Origin: Sphingomonadaceae bacterium
GTDB lineage: Bacteria > Pseudomonadota > Alphaproteobacteria > Sphingomonadales > Sphingomonadaceae
Assembly (NCBI GenBank): GCA_027533105.1
Contig: JAPZTW010000001.1
Span: 186,001 to 250,000, forward strand
Length of the DNA: 64,000 nt
Reading direction: 5' to 3'
Part shown: one piece after another, positions 9,939 through 19,376 of the stretch
How positions within the stretch are numbered: the first letter of the stretch is position 1
Layout: every line of letters begins with the position of its first letter
Made by a program: the position numbers and the translations under genes
Notes under the pieces: generated by a model
What the model was told of the DNA's origin: nothing
Databases searched by the model: none
The model's input: the letters and a program-made list of their open reading frames with translations, nothing else

Positions 9939-10385
9939 TTACGCCTTCGGCGCGTTTTCAAGGTCTTCGAGCCGGGCGATGAATTGCGTCAGTTCTGCAA
10001 TCGCAGAATCGATATCGGCCCGCTGCTGCTGCATCCGCTCGACCTGTTCCTTGCACCGGGCAATGGTCACCCGGCGCTGCTCGACCCGGCCATCCCCCAG
10101 GTCGTAGAGGTCGATCATCTCCTTGATCTCGGTCAGGCTGAAGCCGACGTTCTTGGCCCGCATGATCCAGGCCAGCCGGGCCCGGTCGCGCTTGGAGTAG
10201 ATCCGCGACAGGCCGCTGCGGGCCGGAGCGATCAGGCCCTCGTCCTCGTAAAAGCGCAGGGCGCGGGCGGTAACGCCGAACTCGGCCGTCAGGTCGGAGA
10301 TCGTGAAATGCTCACGCTCCAGCGCATCGGGCCGCTCAAGGTGAGCGCCATCGTGCACAGGCGTGAGCTTCGCGGCCGATTCCAT
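9939..10385 (-). CDS. MerR-family transcriptional regulator
   Basis: The 148-residue protein has a winged HTH (FTISDLTAEFGVTARALRFYEDEGLIAPARSGLSRIYSKRDRARL, about residues 27-72) and a coiled coil at the C-terminus (RVEQRRVTIARCKEQVERMQQQRADIDSAIAELTQF). There are no conserved metal-binding cysteines, so it belongs to the MerR members that sense organic ligands. Its position directly before an acyl-CoA dehydrogenase resembles LiuR-type regulators of acyl-CoA or branched-chain amino-acid degradation in proteobacteria; that role is inferred. Confidence 0.88.
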   Translation of the reverse strand: MESAAKLTPVHDGAHLERPDALEREHFTISDLTAEFGVTARALRFYEDEGLIAPARSGLSRIYSKRDRARLAWIMRAKNVGFSLTEIKEMIDLYDLGDGRVEQRRVTIARCKEQVERMQQQRADIDSAIAELTQFIARLEDLENAPKA

Positions 10386-10417
10386 CTACCGCGAAATAGG
10401 TTCCCTTTACGTAAGCG

Positions 10418-10795
10418 TCAATCACTGACCCGCACGAGCCGGTCGCCATCGAGCCGACGATAGAAACAGCTCGTCGCGCCGGTGTGGCAGGCCGGACCGG
10501 CCGGGCGGACGATCAGCAACAGGGCGTCCTGATCGCAATCCACACGGATTTCCTCGACCCGCAGGACATGGCCCGAGCTCTCACCCTTCATCCAAAGCCG
10601 CCCGCGCGAGCGCGAATGGAAGTGCGCCAGCCCGGTTTCGCGCGTCTTGGCCAGCGCCTCGGCATCCATGTGGGCCAGCATCAGCATGGTGCCACTATCG
10701 GCATCGACCGCCACGGCGGTCAGCAGGCCATTGGCATCAAACCGGGGCAGGAAGGCGCTGCCCTGTTCGCGATCGGTGGGGTCCGTGTTGGTCAT
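10418..10795 (-). CDS. hisI: phosphoribosyl-AMP cyclohydrolase
   Basis: The 125-residue enzyme opens the purine ring of phosphoribosyl-AMP, the third step of histidine synthesis. Diagnostic segments are [30 protein letters not shown], the metal motif [10 protein letters not shown] and [14 protein letters not shown] with its conserved Cys pair. ATG 10795 ([12 protein letters not shown]) is preceded by AAGGAA and gives the normal length; a longer frame upstream lacks family similarity. HisE is not fused and the gene stands apart from other his genes. Confidence 0.95.
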   Translation of the reverse strand: MTNTDPTDREQGSAFLPRFDANGLLTAVAVDADSGTMLMLAHMDAEALAKTRETGLAHFHSRSRGRLWMKGESSGHVLRVEEIRVDCDQDALLLIVRPAGPACHTGATSCFYRRLDGDRLVRVSD

Positions 10796-10959
10796 GACGG
10801 AGTTCCTTGTTGCAGGATAACCACATGTGTCGACCAAAATCTGCCCCGATCTTGCTCGCCACTTTCCATCGGCCAGCAATTCGGTGATTGAACGGATGCG
10901 GACAGCGCAAGCGGCCCGGGTTCAGGGACCCATGGCAAGTCAAGCCACCGCATGAGGGA

Positions 10960-11058
10960 TCGGGCGAGGCGTTCAAGGGGGAGCGCCTAATCGCGAAAGC
11001 GACGCCCCACGGTTTCGTCACGAGGACGCCCGGAGCTTCGGTTCCGGGCGTTTTCTCG
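10960..11058 (+). ncRNA. candidate structured small RNA between hisI and comF
   Basis: Both neighbouring genes are on the reverse strand, yet the + strand carries two consecutive structures. GGGG (10977-10980) can pair with CCCC (11005-11008) around an inner TCGC-GAAA-GCGA tetraloop hairpin (10991-11002). An intrinsic terminator follows (11026-11054). The spacing and GNRA loop look like a short trans-acting RNA. The 5' end is a guess, no promoter could be fixed, and I do not match it to SRP, 6S or tmRNA. Confidence 0.4.
11026..11054 (+). terminator. Rho-independent terminator on the + strand
   Basis: ACGCCCGGA and TCCGGGCGT form a perfect 9-bp stem with loop GCTTCGGT, followed by a short T-run (TTTT, 11051-11054). 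Outer bases ACGAG/CTCGT could extend the helix. The T-run is only on the + strand, so it ends a + transcript although no + coding gene lies before it. Confidence 0.65.
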
Positions 11059-11075
11059 TTCAATCCCAGTTCCTT

Positions 11076-11816
11076 TCAAGCCAGATCCAGCGCCTCGTCC
11101 AGCACCCGCGCGAAGCAGGCGACCACCACCTGCTCCGCACCGGCGCGTTTCAGTGCCTTGACGCAGGCCTCGCTGGTCGAGCCGCTGGTCAGCACGTCGT
11201 CGATCAGCAGGACTTTTGCCCCCCTGATCGCGCCCGCCCGCTTCGGGTTGACCGCAATCGCCCCGCTCAGCACCCGCATCCGCGCCGCCCGGCCCAGCCC
11301 GCCGAGCATCGGCGTAGCCTTGCGCCGCACCAGGCCATCGACCAGCAGCCGCGCGCCCCTCGCCTTCGCGACCTCGCGCCCCAGCAGCGCCGACTGGTTG
11401 AAGCCGCGCCGCCACAACCGCCAGCGATGCAAAGGCACCGGCACGATCAGCCAGTCCGCACCCACCTGCCCGATTCGCGGCAGGATCAGCCGGGCCAGCT
11501 GGTCGGCCAGGGCAATCCGGCGACCATGCTTGAAGGCCAGCACCAGCCGGCGCGAGGCCTCATTATAGAGCGTCGCCGCCGCGATGCCGTCATGCAGTGG
11601 CGGGCTGGCGAGGCACGGGGCGCAGACCGATCCGGCGGCCATGCCATCCCCCAGCGGGCGCTGGCACTTGGCGCAGGCCGGCTCACCCGGGATGACCAGC
11701 TCGGCCCAGCAGGTCGCGCAGAGGCCGCCGTGCGCCGCCAGCGCCTCGCCGCAGAGCGGGCAGCGCGGGGGGAAGACCAGATCGACCACCGGGGCCAGGC
11801 TTGGGGGAACCTGCAT
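11076..11816 (-). CDS. comF: ComF family protein (double zinc ribbon + phosphoribosyltransferase)
   Basis: The 246-residue protein has four CxxC-type pairs near the N-terminus (CPLCG, CATC, CAKC, CAPC, residues about 19-68), forming the double zinc ribbon. A type I phosphoribosyltransferase fold follows, with the PRPP loop VLLIDDVLTSGSTSEA near residues 199-214. ComF proteins support uptake of transforming DNA in competent bacteria, but the exact reaction is unknown and many non-competent alphaproteobacteria keep the gene. It is divergent from the methyltransferase gene, 51 bp away. Confidence 0.92.
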   Translation of the reverse strand: MQVPPSLAPVVDLVFPPRCPLCGEALAAHGGLCATCWAELVIPGEPACAKCQRPLGDGMAAGSVCAPCLASPPLHDGIAAATLYNEASRRLVLAFKHGRRIALADQLARLILPRIGQVGADWLIVPVPLHRWRLWRRGFNQSALLGREVAKARGARLLVDGLVRRKATPMLGGLGRAARMRVLSGAIAVNPKRAGAIRGAKVLLIDDVLTSGSTSEACVKALKRAGAEQVVVACFARVLDEALDLA

Positions 11817-11867
11817 CGCCGATGACTATCGCTTGCACCGTCGCGCGGCGCAAGGCAGGGCGGCGGC

Positions 11868-12626
11868 GTGACTGGCACCACCGCCCCGCCCCGGATCTTC
11901 GCCCCCGCCCGCCGCCTGGCCGCCCGCCGCCGCGCGCTGGCCTTGCAAGCCGCCCCCGATGCCGCGCGCTACCTGATGGCCGACATGGCCGAGGATGTGA
12001 TCGAGCGGCTCGGCTTCCTGCGCCATGTGCCCCAGCGGGCACTGCTGGTCGGCATGATCGACCCCCTGCTCGTTCAGCACCTCCAGTCCCTCGGCGCGGC
12101 TGTCACCCTGGCCGATCCCGCCACCGGCTGGGACGACGAGCTCCCCTTCCCCGATCAGGGCTTTGACTTCATTGCCAGCCTCGGCACGCTCGATACGGTC
12201 AACGACCTGCCCGGCGCGCTGATCCATATCCGCAACGCCCTTGCCCCCGGTGGCCTGGCCCTGGCCAGCTTCAGCGGCGCGGGCAGCCTGCCGGCGCTGC
12301 GCGAGGCCATGCTCGCCGCCGATGGCGACCGCCCCGCCCCGCGGCTCCACCCGGCGGTCGATGTCCGCGCCGGGGGGCAACTGCTCCAGCGGGCTGGCTG
12401 GGCCAACCCGGTGGTCGACAGCCGCAGCCTGGAGGTGCGGTTCCGCAGCCTCGACAGCCTGGTGGCCGACCTGCGCGCGCAGGGACTCGGCAATGTCCTC
12501 GCCAGCCCTGGCCCGGCCCTTACCCGCGCTCAACTTGCCACGGCCCGCGCCGCCTTCGGATCGGGCACGGTCGAGCGGTTCGAAATCCTGACCCTCAGCG
12601 GCTGGAAACGCCCGTCAGTGGCCTGA
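11868..12626 (+). CDS. SAM-dependent methyltransferase, BioC/NDUFAF5-like
   Basis: The 252-residue protein has a class I methyltransferase core: LLVGMIDPLLVQHLQSLGAAVTLADP, DELPFPDQGFDFIASLGTLDTVNDLPGALIHIRNALAPGGLALASF. The organisation and the C-terminal segment match the NDUFAF5/C20orf7-like proteins of alphaproteobacteria, which relate to arginine hydroxylation in complex I assembly in mitochondria. The bacterial role is not established. The start is GTG 11868. The 3' end overlaps the convergent ppdK end by 12 bp. Confidence 0.8.
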   Translation: MTGTTAPPRIFAPARRLAARRRALALQAAPDAARYLMADMAEDVIERLGFLRHVPQRALLVGMIDPLLVQHLQSLGAAVTLADPATGWDDELPFPDQGFDFIASLGTLDTVNDLPGALIHIRNALAPGGLALASFSGAGSLPALREAMLAADGDRPAPRLHPAVDVRAGGQLLQRAGWANPVVDSRSLEVRFRSLDSLVADLRAQGLGNVLASPGPALTRAQLATARAAFGSGTVERFEILTLSGWKRPSVA

Positions 12627-15287
12627 GGCCAGCGCCGCCTGGGCCGCCGCCAGCCGGGCGATCGGCACGCGATAGGGGCTGGCCGAGACGTAATCGAGGC
12701 CGACCTTTTCGCAGAAGGCAATGCTGGCCGGATCGCCGCCATGTTCGCCGCAGATGCCCAGCTTGATGTCGGGGCGGGTCTTGCGCCCGCGCTCGGCGGC
12801 GAGTTCGACCAGCTGGCCCACGCCCTCGATATCGAGACTGACGAACGGATCGCGCGCAAAGATGCCCTGTTCGACATAAGCCCCCAGGAACTTGGCCGCA
12901 TCGTCGCGGCTGAGGCCCAGGGTGGTCTGGGTCAGGTCATTGGTGCCGAACGAGAAGAACTCGCCCACTTCGGCGATCCGGTCCGCCATCAGCGCGGCGC
13001 GCGGCAGCTCGATCATCGTGCCGACCTGATAGTGCAGCGTCTGGCCCTTTTCCGCAAAGACCGCGGCAGCGGTGCGATCGACCAGCGCCTTCAGGATCTC
13101 CAGCTCCTTGGCCGTGGCGACCAGCGGGATCATCACTTCGGGCACGGGCGCCTCACCGCCCTGAGCCGCGACATCGCAGGCCGCCTCGAAGATCGCACGA
13201 GCCTGCATCTCGTAGATTTCGGGGAAAGTGATCCCCAGGCGGCAGCCGCGATGGCCCAGCATCGGGTTGAATTCGTGCAGTTCGGCCGCGCGCCGCTTCA
13301 GCCGGTCGACCCCGACGCCGATCGCGTCGGAGAGGTCGGCAAAGTCGGCGTCGCCGTGTGGCAGGAACTCGTGCAGCGGCGGATCGAGCAGGCGGATCGT
13401 AACGGGCAGGCCCGCCATCACCTCGAAGATCGCGTGAAAGTCCGCGCGCTGTTCGGGCAGGAGCTTGGCCAGGGCGGCGCGGCGGCCAGCCTCGTCCTCC
13501 GCCAGGATCATCTGGCGCACGGCGGCGATCCGCTGGTCGTCGAAGAACATGTGTTCGGTGCGGCACAGGCCGATGCCTTCCGCGCCGAACTGGCGCGCCA
13601 TGCGGCAGTCGGCCGGGGTTTCGGCATTGGTGCGCACCTTCATCCGGCGGTGCTGGTCGGCCCAGCCCATCAGCACGCCGAAGTCGCCCACCAGTTCCGG
13701 CTCGATGGTCGGCACCAGCCCGGCCATGACCTGGCCATTGGCCCCGTCCAGCGTGATGAGATCGCCTTCCTTCAGCTCGCGGCTGCCGATCCGCAGCGTG
13801 CGGGTGGCAAGGTCAATCGAAACGCCCGATGCCCCCGATACGCAGGGCCGCCCCATACCGCGCGCGACCACGGCGGCGTGTGACGTCATGCCGCCGCGCG
13901 CGGTCAGGATACCCTTGGCCGCGTGCATGCCGTGGATGTCCTCCGGGCTGGTCTCGACCCGGACCAGGATCACCGCCTCGCCGCGCTCGGCGCGCTTTTC
14001 CGCCGTATCGGCATCGAGCACGATCGCGCCCGAGGCCGCGCCGGGTGAGGCCGGCAGGCCGGTGGTCAGCACTTCGCGCGGGGCTTCGGGATCGAGCGTG
14101 GGGTGCAGCAGCTGGTCGAGCGCCATCGGATCGACCCGGCGGATCGCGGTCGCCTCGTCAATCAGCCCCTCGGCCACCATGTCGACCGCCATCTTGAGCG
14201 CGGCCTTGGCGGTGCGCTTGCCGGTCCGGGTCTGGAGCATCCACAGCTTGCCGCGTTCGACGGTAAACTCGATGTCCTGCATCTCGCGGTAATGCTTCTC
14301 GAGCAGCTCGAATACGGCCGCCAGCTCGGCATAGGCTGCGGGCATGGCCTCTTCCATGCTCAGCGGCTTGGCCCCGGCCCGTTCGCGCGAATACCTGGTG
14401 AGGTACTGCGGCGTGCGGATGCCGGCCACCACGTCCTCACCCTGGGCATTGATCAGCCATTCGCCGTAATAGGCCTTCTCGCCGGTCGCCGGATCGCGGG
14501 TGAAGGCGACGCCCGTGGCCGAAGTATCGCCCATGTTGCCAAAGACCATGGCCTGAACATTGACCGCCGTGCCCCAGTCACCCGGGATATTGTTCAGGCG
14601 GCGATAGACCTTGGCCCGGTCGGCATCCCAGCTGTCAAACACCGCGCGGATCGCGCCCCACAGCTGCTCGGTGGGATCTTGCGGGAACGGCTGGCCCAGC
14701 GCACGCTGGACGATGTCCTCGTATTCCTTCACCAGCGCCTGCCAATGCTCGGCCTGCATCTCAACATCAGCGTAAAAGCCGTTGTCTTCCTTGGCGATTT
14801 CGAGCGCGTCCTCGAACAGGTGGTGATCCACCCCCAGCACCACGTCGGAATACATCTGGATGAAGCGGCGATAGCTGTCCCAGGCAAAGCGGGCATCGCC
14901 CGAGGAAGCCGCCAGCCCCTGCACCGTGACGTCGTTGAGGCCAAGGTTGAGCACCGTGTCCATCATCCCCGGCATGGAGACGCGCGCGCCCGAGCGGACC
15001 GAGACCAGCAGCGGATCGGCCGGATCGCCGAACTTCTTGCCCACGGCCACCTCGATATGGGCCAGCGCGGCGGCGACTTCGGCCTTCAGCGCGTCAGAGA
15101 ATTCGCCGCCTTCCTTCAGGTAGCGGACGCACTCCTCGGTCGTGATCGTGAAGCCCGGCGGCACCGGCAGGCCGATTGCTGCCATCTCCGCCAGGTTCGC
15201 CCCCTTGCCGCCAACAATCGTCTTGTCGCGGCTGCGCGGATCATCGCTGTGGGCACCACCACCGAAAGTGTAGACCTGCTTGCTCAT
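12615..15287 (-). CDS. ppdK: pyruvate, phosphate dikinase
   Basis: The 890-residue enzyme interconverts pyruvate, ATP and Pi with phosphoenolpyruvate, AMP and PPi, at the glycolysis/gluconeogenesis node. The N-terminal ATP-grasp domain (VGGKGANLAEM), the swivelling phosphohistidine domain with H470 in TARGGMTSHAAVVARGMG, and the C-terminal PEP/pyruvate barrel with C846 in GICGEHGG are all present. Length is normal (about 880-890). The gene is convergent with the methyltransferase and 60 bp downstream of glyS on the + map but transcribed in the same direction after glyQ-glyS. Confidence 0.97.
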   Translation of the reverse strand: MSKQVYTFGGGAHSDDPRSRDKTIVGGKGANLAEMAAIGLPVPPGFTITTEECVRYLKEGGEFSDALKAEVAAALAHIEVAVGKKFGDPADPLLVSVRSGARVSMPGMMDTVLNLGLNDVTVQGLAASSGDARFAWDSYRRFIQMYSDVVLGVDHHLFEDALEIAKEDNGFYADVEMQAEHWQALVKEYEDIVQRALGQPFPQDPTEQLWGAIRAVFDSWDADRAKVYRRLNNIPGDWGTAVNVQAMVFGNMGDTSATGVAFTRDPATGEKAYYGEWLINAQGEDVVAGIRTPQYLTRYSRERAGAKPLSMEEAMPAAYAELAAVFELLEKHYREMQDIEFTVERGKLWMLQTRTGKRTAKAALKMAVDMVAEGLIDEATAIRRVDPMALDQLLHPTLDPEAPREVLTTGLPASPGAASGAIVLDADTAEKRAERGEAVILVRVETSPEDIHGMHAAKGILTARGGMTSHAAVVARGMGRPCVSGASGVSIDLATRTLRIGSRELKEGDLITLDGANGQVMAGLVPTIEPELVGDFGVLMGWADQHRRMKVRTNAETPADCRMARQFGAEGIGLCRTEHMFFDDQRIAAVRQMILAEDEAGRRAALAKLLPEQRADFHAIFEVMAGLPVTIRLLDPPLHEFLPHGDADFADLSDAIGVGVDRLKRRAAELHEFNPMLGHRGCRLGITFPEIYEMQARAIFEAACDVAAQGGEAPVPEVMIPLVATAKELEILKALVDRTAAAVFAEKGQTLHYQVGTMIELPRAALMADRIAEVGEFFSFGTNDLTQTTLGLSRDDAAKFLGAYVEQGIFARDPFVSLDIEGVGQLVELAAERGRKTRPDIKLGICGEHGGDPASIAFCEKVGLDYVSASPYRVPIARLAAAQAALASGH

Positions 15288-15347
15288 TCAACCGGCCCTG
15301 TCGCTGCGGACATGGACCACATGGACCACTGTCCTGGAGTGAAAAAA

Positions 15348-17441
15348 TCAGCCTTCGATCTTCGAGAAATCGGCAACCCCGTGCACCGCATCGCGCAGCC
15401 GCGCCAGCAGTGAGAGTCGGAATGTCCGCTTTGCGGGATCGGCATCGTTGACGGTCACCTGCTCGAAGAAGGCATCGATCGGCGCGCGCAGCGTGGCGAG
15501 CGCCGCCATCGCCCCGCCAAAGTCCTCCGCCGCCACCGCCGCAGCGGCGCGCGGACCGGCCTCGGCCAGGGCGCTGACGAGCGCCTCTTCCGCCGGTTCG
15601 GGGGTGTAGGAAAGTATAATTCGCTCAAAATTGTCAGCCCGGACTTGTTCCGGGCCAGTGCTTTCTTCCGCACCGTCGCCAGAATAGCCCTGCCCCGGAA
15701 CAAGTCCGGGGTGACTAGTTTGCGTAAACCCTTCCTTCTTGAGGATATTGGCGGCGCGCTTGTACCCGGCAAGCAGGTTGGTGCCGTCCTCGTGGCCGAT
15801 AAAGGCCTGGAGCGCGTGAACGCGGGCGAGCAGGCGGACGAGGTCGTCTTCCCCGCCCAGCGCGAAAACCGCGTCGATCAGGTCGTGGCGGACGCCGGCT
15901 TCGCGCTGCTGGACCTTGAGGCGGTCGGCGAAGAAGGCGAGCACATCGCCCTCGCCCACGCCAAAGCGCAGGCCGTTTGTGGTGATCAGCTGGATGATAC
16001 CGAGCGCCGCCCGGCGCAGAGCGAAGGGATCCTTCGAACCGGTCGGCTTTTCATCGATAGCGAAGAAGCTGCGGATCGTATCCAGCTTGTCGGCCAGAGC
16101 CACCGCCACCGTCACCGGCGCGGTCGGCACTTCATCGCCCTGCCCGACTGGCTTGTAGTGATCGCGGATCGCATCGGCGACCGCATCGGGCAGCCCTTCG
16201 GCGCGGGCGTAATAGCCGCCCATCAGGCCCTGCAGTTCGGGGAATTCGCCGACCATTTCGGTGACGAGATCGGCCTTGCACAGCCGTGCGGCAAGTTCGG
16301 CCTGATCGGCGCTGGCGCCCTTGACGATCCCCTCTTCCACCAGCCAGCGGGCTAGCCTGGCGACCCGCTCGACCTTGTCGGCCACGGTGCCCAGCTTCTC
16401 GTGGAAGGTGATCCGCTCCAGCTTTTTCGCGTGATCGGACAGCGCAGTCTTGCGATCCTGCTCCCAGAAGAAGCGCGCGTCGGACAGGCGCGCGGCGAGG
16501 ACCTTGCGGTTGCCCGCAACGATCGCCGCGCCGCCATCGCTGGCAACGATATTGGCGGTGCAGACGAAGGCATTGGCCAGCTTTCCGGCCACGTCCTCGC
16601 AGACGAAATACTTCTGGTTGGTCCGCGCGGTCAGCTGGATCACTTCGGGCGGAACTTCGAGGAACTGCTCGTCGAACCGGCCGAGCAGCGGCACCGGCCA
16701 TTCGGTGAGGCCCGCGTTCTCGATGACCAAGCCTTCGTCGGCGACGAGCGTGAGGCCCGCCGCAGCGGCAGCTTCGCTGGCCTTGGCGCGGATCAGGTCC
16801 TGCCGTTCGGCGTGATCGACGATGACATGGGCGGCGCGCAGCTTGGCGGCGTAATCATCCGCGCCATCGATGCTGATTTCGCCGCTGGAGTGGAAGCGGT
16901 GCCCCTTGGTCAGGCGACCGGCCTTGATCCCGCCGACTTCGCAATCGACCACCTGCCCATCGAACAGCGCGACGATGGCCGAGAGCGGGCGCACCCAGCG
17001 CAGCGATTCCGTGGAGAGCGAGGCGGTGCCCCAGCGCTGGCTCTTGGGCCAGGGGAAGGCGCGGACGATCGCCGGGATCGCTTCGGCCACCACTTCGGCC
17101 GTGGCGCGACCGGGCTTTTCGGTGATCGCGAACAGCACGCCATCGCGCTCGACCAGTTGGTCTTCGGTCAGGCCGGTCTTGCGCAGGAAGCCTTCGAGCG
17201 CCTGCGGCGGCGCACCAACGCGCGGCCCCTTCACTTCTTCCGAAACGGCAGCGGTCGCGGCGGGCAGAGCGCGCGCGATCAGCGCGAGGCGGCGCGGGGT
17301 GGACCAGACGGTGACTTCGCCCACGGCGACGCCAGCCGCATCCATTTCCTTGCGGAACAGCTTTTCCAGGTCAGCGCGCGCGCCGGCCTGCATCCGCGCG
17401 GGGATTTCCTCGCTGCGCAGTTCGAGCAGAAAATCGCTCAT
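15348..17441 (-). CDS. glyS: glycine--tRNA ligase beta subunit, with an inserted repeat
   Basis: The 697-residue beta subunit of the alpha2-beta2 GlyRS binds tRNA-Gly. It begins [17 protein letters not shown], contains the HD-like domain region ([38 protein letters not shown]) and ends with the DALR-type anticodon-binding region. ATG 17441 overlaps the glyQ stop by 4 bp. Residues about 576-604 ([16 protein letters not shown]...) are an extra segment encoded by a palindromic repeat that stays in frame between the conserved NILKKEG and PEPAEEAL segments. The rest looks intact, so the subunit is probably functional. Confidence 0.96.
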   Translation of the reverse strand: MSDFLLELRSEEIPARMQAGARADLEKLFRKEMDAAGVAVGEVTVWSTPRRLALIARALPAATAAVSEEVKGPRVGAPPQALEGFLRKTGLTEDQLVERDGVLFAITEKPGRATAEVVAEAIPAIVRAFPWPKSQRWGTASLSTESLRWVRPLSAIVALFDGQVVDCEVGGIKAGRLTKGHRFHSSGEISIDGADDYAAKLRAAHVIVDHAERQDLIRAKASEAAAAAGLTLVADEGLVIENAGLTEWPVPLLGRFDEQFLEVPPEVIQLTARTNQKYFVCEDVAGKLANAFVCTANIVASDGGAAIVAGNRKVLAARLSDARFFWEQDRKTALSDHAKKLERITFHEKLGTVADKVERVARLARWLVEEGIVKGASADQAELAARLCKADLVTEMVGEFPELQGLMGGYYARAEGLPDAVADAIRDHYKPVGQGDEVPTAPVTVAVALADKLDTIRSFFAIDEKPTGSKDPFALRRAALGIIQLITTNGLRFGVGEGDVLAFFADRLKVQQREAGVRHDLIDAVFALGGEDDLVRLLARVHALQAFIGHEDGTNLLAGYKRAANILKKEGFTQTSHPGLVPGQGYSGDGAEESTGPEQVRADNFERIILSYTPEPAEEALVSALAEAGPRAAAAVAAEDFGGAMAALATLRAPIDAFFEQVTVNDADPAKRTFRLSLLARLRDAVHGVADFSKIEG
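15633..15715. repeat. palindromic repeat element inserted in glyS
   Basis: Two perfect 17-base arms, CCCGGACTTGTTCCGGG (15638-15654) and its inverse complement (15694-15710), are separated by 39 bases. Each arm is itself a small hairpin (CCCGGA/TCCGGG), and the ends read GTCA and TGAC. The same end pattern occurs in the intergenic repeat at 63054-63120. Read as protein it adds about 30 residues to GlyS without a stop. Confidence 0.85.
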
Positions 17442-18340
17442 ACCGTCCACCCCGGGAACTTTGCTTCCCATTCGGCCTTGTTCTTCTCGATCCAGGCCTG
17501 GCAAGATCCCTTGGCGAGGTCGCGGACCCGGCCGATGTAGCTGGCGCGTTCCTGGACCGAAATCACGCCGCGCGCCTGGAGCAGGTTGAACAGGTGGCTG
17601 GCCTCGATCGCCTGGTCATAGGCGGCCAGCGGCACCTGGGCTTCGATGCAGCGCTGGCATTCACGCTCGGCGTTCTTGAAGCCTTCGAACAGCTGGGCCG
17701 TATCGGCGACTTCGAAGTTGTACTTCGAATGCTCCTGCTCGTTCTTGAGGAAGACCTGGCCATAGCTGACGCCTTCATTGTTAAAGGCGAGGTCATAGAC
17801 GTTGTCGACGCCTTGGATGTACATGGCGAGGCGCTCAAGCCCGTAGGTCAGCTCGCCCGCCACCGGCTTGCAATCGAACCCGCCGACCTGCTGGAAGTAA
17901 GTGAACTGGGTCACTTCCATCCCGTCGCACCACACTTCCCAGCCCAGGCCCCAGGCGCCCAGCGTGGGGCTTTCCCAGTCATCCTCGACAAAGCGGATGT
18001 CGTGGGCCAGCGGATCGACGCCGATCTCGGCCAGCGATTGCAGGTAAAGCTCCTGCAGGTTTTCCGGGTTCGGCTTCAGGATCACCTGGTACTGGTAATA
18101 GTGCTGCAGCCGGTTCGGGTTCTCGCCATAGCGGCCATCGGTGGGCCGGCGGCTGGGCTGCACGTATGCGGCCTTCCACGGCTCCGGCCCCAGCGCGCGC
18201 AGGGTGGTGGCCGGGTGGAACGTGCCCGCGCCCATGCGCATGTCATAAGGCTGCAGGATCAGGCAGCCCTGCGCGCTCCAGAACGCGTGGAGCCGCAGGA
18301 TCATCTCCTGGAACGAGAGAGGTCGCGAAGAGTCCGACAT
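17438..18340 (-). CDS. glyQ: glycine--tRNA ligase alpha subunit
   Basis: The 300-residue catalytic subunit activates glycine. It carries the class II motifs: motif 1 to 2 region [32 protein letters not shown] and motif 3 region [23 protein letters not shown], plus [21 protein letters not shown] typical of GlyQ. Length equals that of the family. Its stop overlaps the glyS ATG (ATGA), so the two subunits are translated in a coupled way from one mRNA. Confidence 0.97.
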   Translation of the reverse strand: MSDSSRPLSFQEMILRLHAFWSAQGCLILQPYDMRMGAGTFHPATTLRALGPEPWKAAYVQPSRRPTDGRYGENPNRLQHYYQYQVILKPNPENLQELYLQSLAEIGVDPLAHDIRFVEDDWESPTLGAWGLGWEVWCDGMEVTQFTYFQQVGGFDCKPVAGELTYGLERLAMYIQGVDNVYDLAFNNEGVSYGQVFLKNEQEHSKYNFEVADTAQLFEGFKNAERECQRCIEAQVPLAAYDQAIEASHLFNLLQARGVISVQERASYIGRVRDLAKGSCQAWIEKNKAEWEAKFPGWTV

Positions 18341-18464
18341 GGGGCTGGCCTTTGGCGGAAGCCCGGCAAACGGTCAACTGTCGCCGCGGCTCGTCGTCTC
18401 ACCAAGTGTCTCGCCAGGCGGATTCGTTCATCGACGCGCATGAAAGGCGCGCTATACCGGGGGC

Positions 18465-19376
18465 ATGATCGCCCGCCGGCTTGCCCCCTTCGCCCTGTTG
18501 CTTTCCGCCGCCGCCCCGGCCCAGCAGCAATCGCTGCCGACCGAGCAACCCGTGGTGGCCGAGCCGGTCGCCGCCGAGGTCCACCCCGCGCTGTGGAAGG
18601 TGGCCGATGCCGACACCACGATCTACCTGTTCGGCACGATCCACCTCCTGCCCGAGGGGCTCGACTGGTTCCGGGGCCCGTTGGCCGAGGCCTTTGCCCG
18701 CAGCGACGAGCTGGTGACCGAAATCCCCGAGGTCGATGCCCAGACCAGCCAGGCCGTGCTGCTCAAGCGCGGGATCCTGCCCGCCGGGCAAAGCCTGCGC
18801 GACCAGTTCGATCCCGGGCAGCGCGCCCTGTTCGAGCGGACGCTGGCCAGTTACGAGCTGCCGCTTAACGCCTTTGACCGGTTCAAGCCCTGGTATGCGG
18901 CGGTGGTGCTCGCCACCCTGCCGTTGCAGCGCAAGGGCTATTCGCTGGCGCACGGGGTGGAAACCGATCTGGCCGCCCGCAACACCGCGCTGGCGCGGCC
19001 GCGGATCGGGCTGGAAACGCTCGATTACCAGCTGGGCCTGTTCGACAGCTTCCCCGCCACGGTACAGCGCCGCTACCTGTTCGAGGTGATCGCCGCCCTG
19101 CCCGACCTTGACAAGGACGTGACCGAAATGGTCGCCGCCTGGCGCGCGGGCGATGCGGCGAAGCTCGCGAACCTGATGAACGCCGAGGAAGACGATCCCG
19201 CGATGATCGAGGCGCTGCTGACCAACCGCAACCGGGACTGGGCCAAATGGATCGCCGCGCGCCTTGCCCGGCCCGGCACGGTGTTCCTCGCTGTGGGGGC
19301 CGGACACCTTGGCGGCAAGGGATCGGTGCAGGACCAACTCGACCAGCTGGGGGTGAAGTCCGAACGTGTGCAATAG
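18465..19376 (+). CDS. TraB/GumN family protein (first of a tandem pair)
   Basis: The 303-residue protein has a signal peptide (MIARRLAPFALLLSAAAPAQ) and the TraB/GumN signature: ALWKVADADTTIYLFGTIHLLPEG near residues 45-67 and FLAVGAGHLGGKGSV near the C-terminus. The conserved GTIH and GxxH motifs are metal-binding positions shared with TIKI metalloproteases, so a periplasmic metallopeptidase activity is possible. The substrate is unknown. It overlaps the second copy by 11 bp. Confidence 0.85.
   Translation: MIARRLAPFALLLSAAAPAQQQSLPTEQPVVAEPVAAEVHPALWKVADADTTIYLFGTIHLLPEGLDWFRGPLAEAFARSDELVTEIPEVDAQTSQAVLLKRGILPAGQSLRDQFDPGQRALFERTLASYELPLNAFDRFKPWYAAVVLATLPLQRKGYSLAHGVETDLAARNTALARPRIGLETLDYQLGLFDSFPATVQRRYLFEVIAALPDLDKDVTEMVAAWRAGDAAKLANLMNAEEDDPAMIEALLTNRNRDWAKWIAARLARPGTVFLAVGAGHLGGKGSVQDQLDQLGVKSERVQ

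Noticed and set aside
8339..9982. Forward open frame of 547 codons over the acyl-CoA dehydrogenase
   Set aside because: It is the antisense of a well-supported enzyme gene and has no family similarity.
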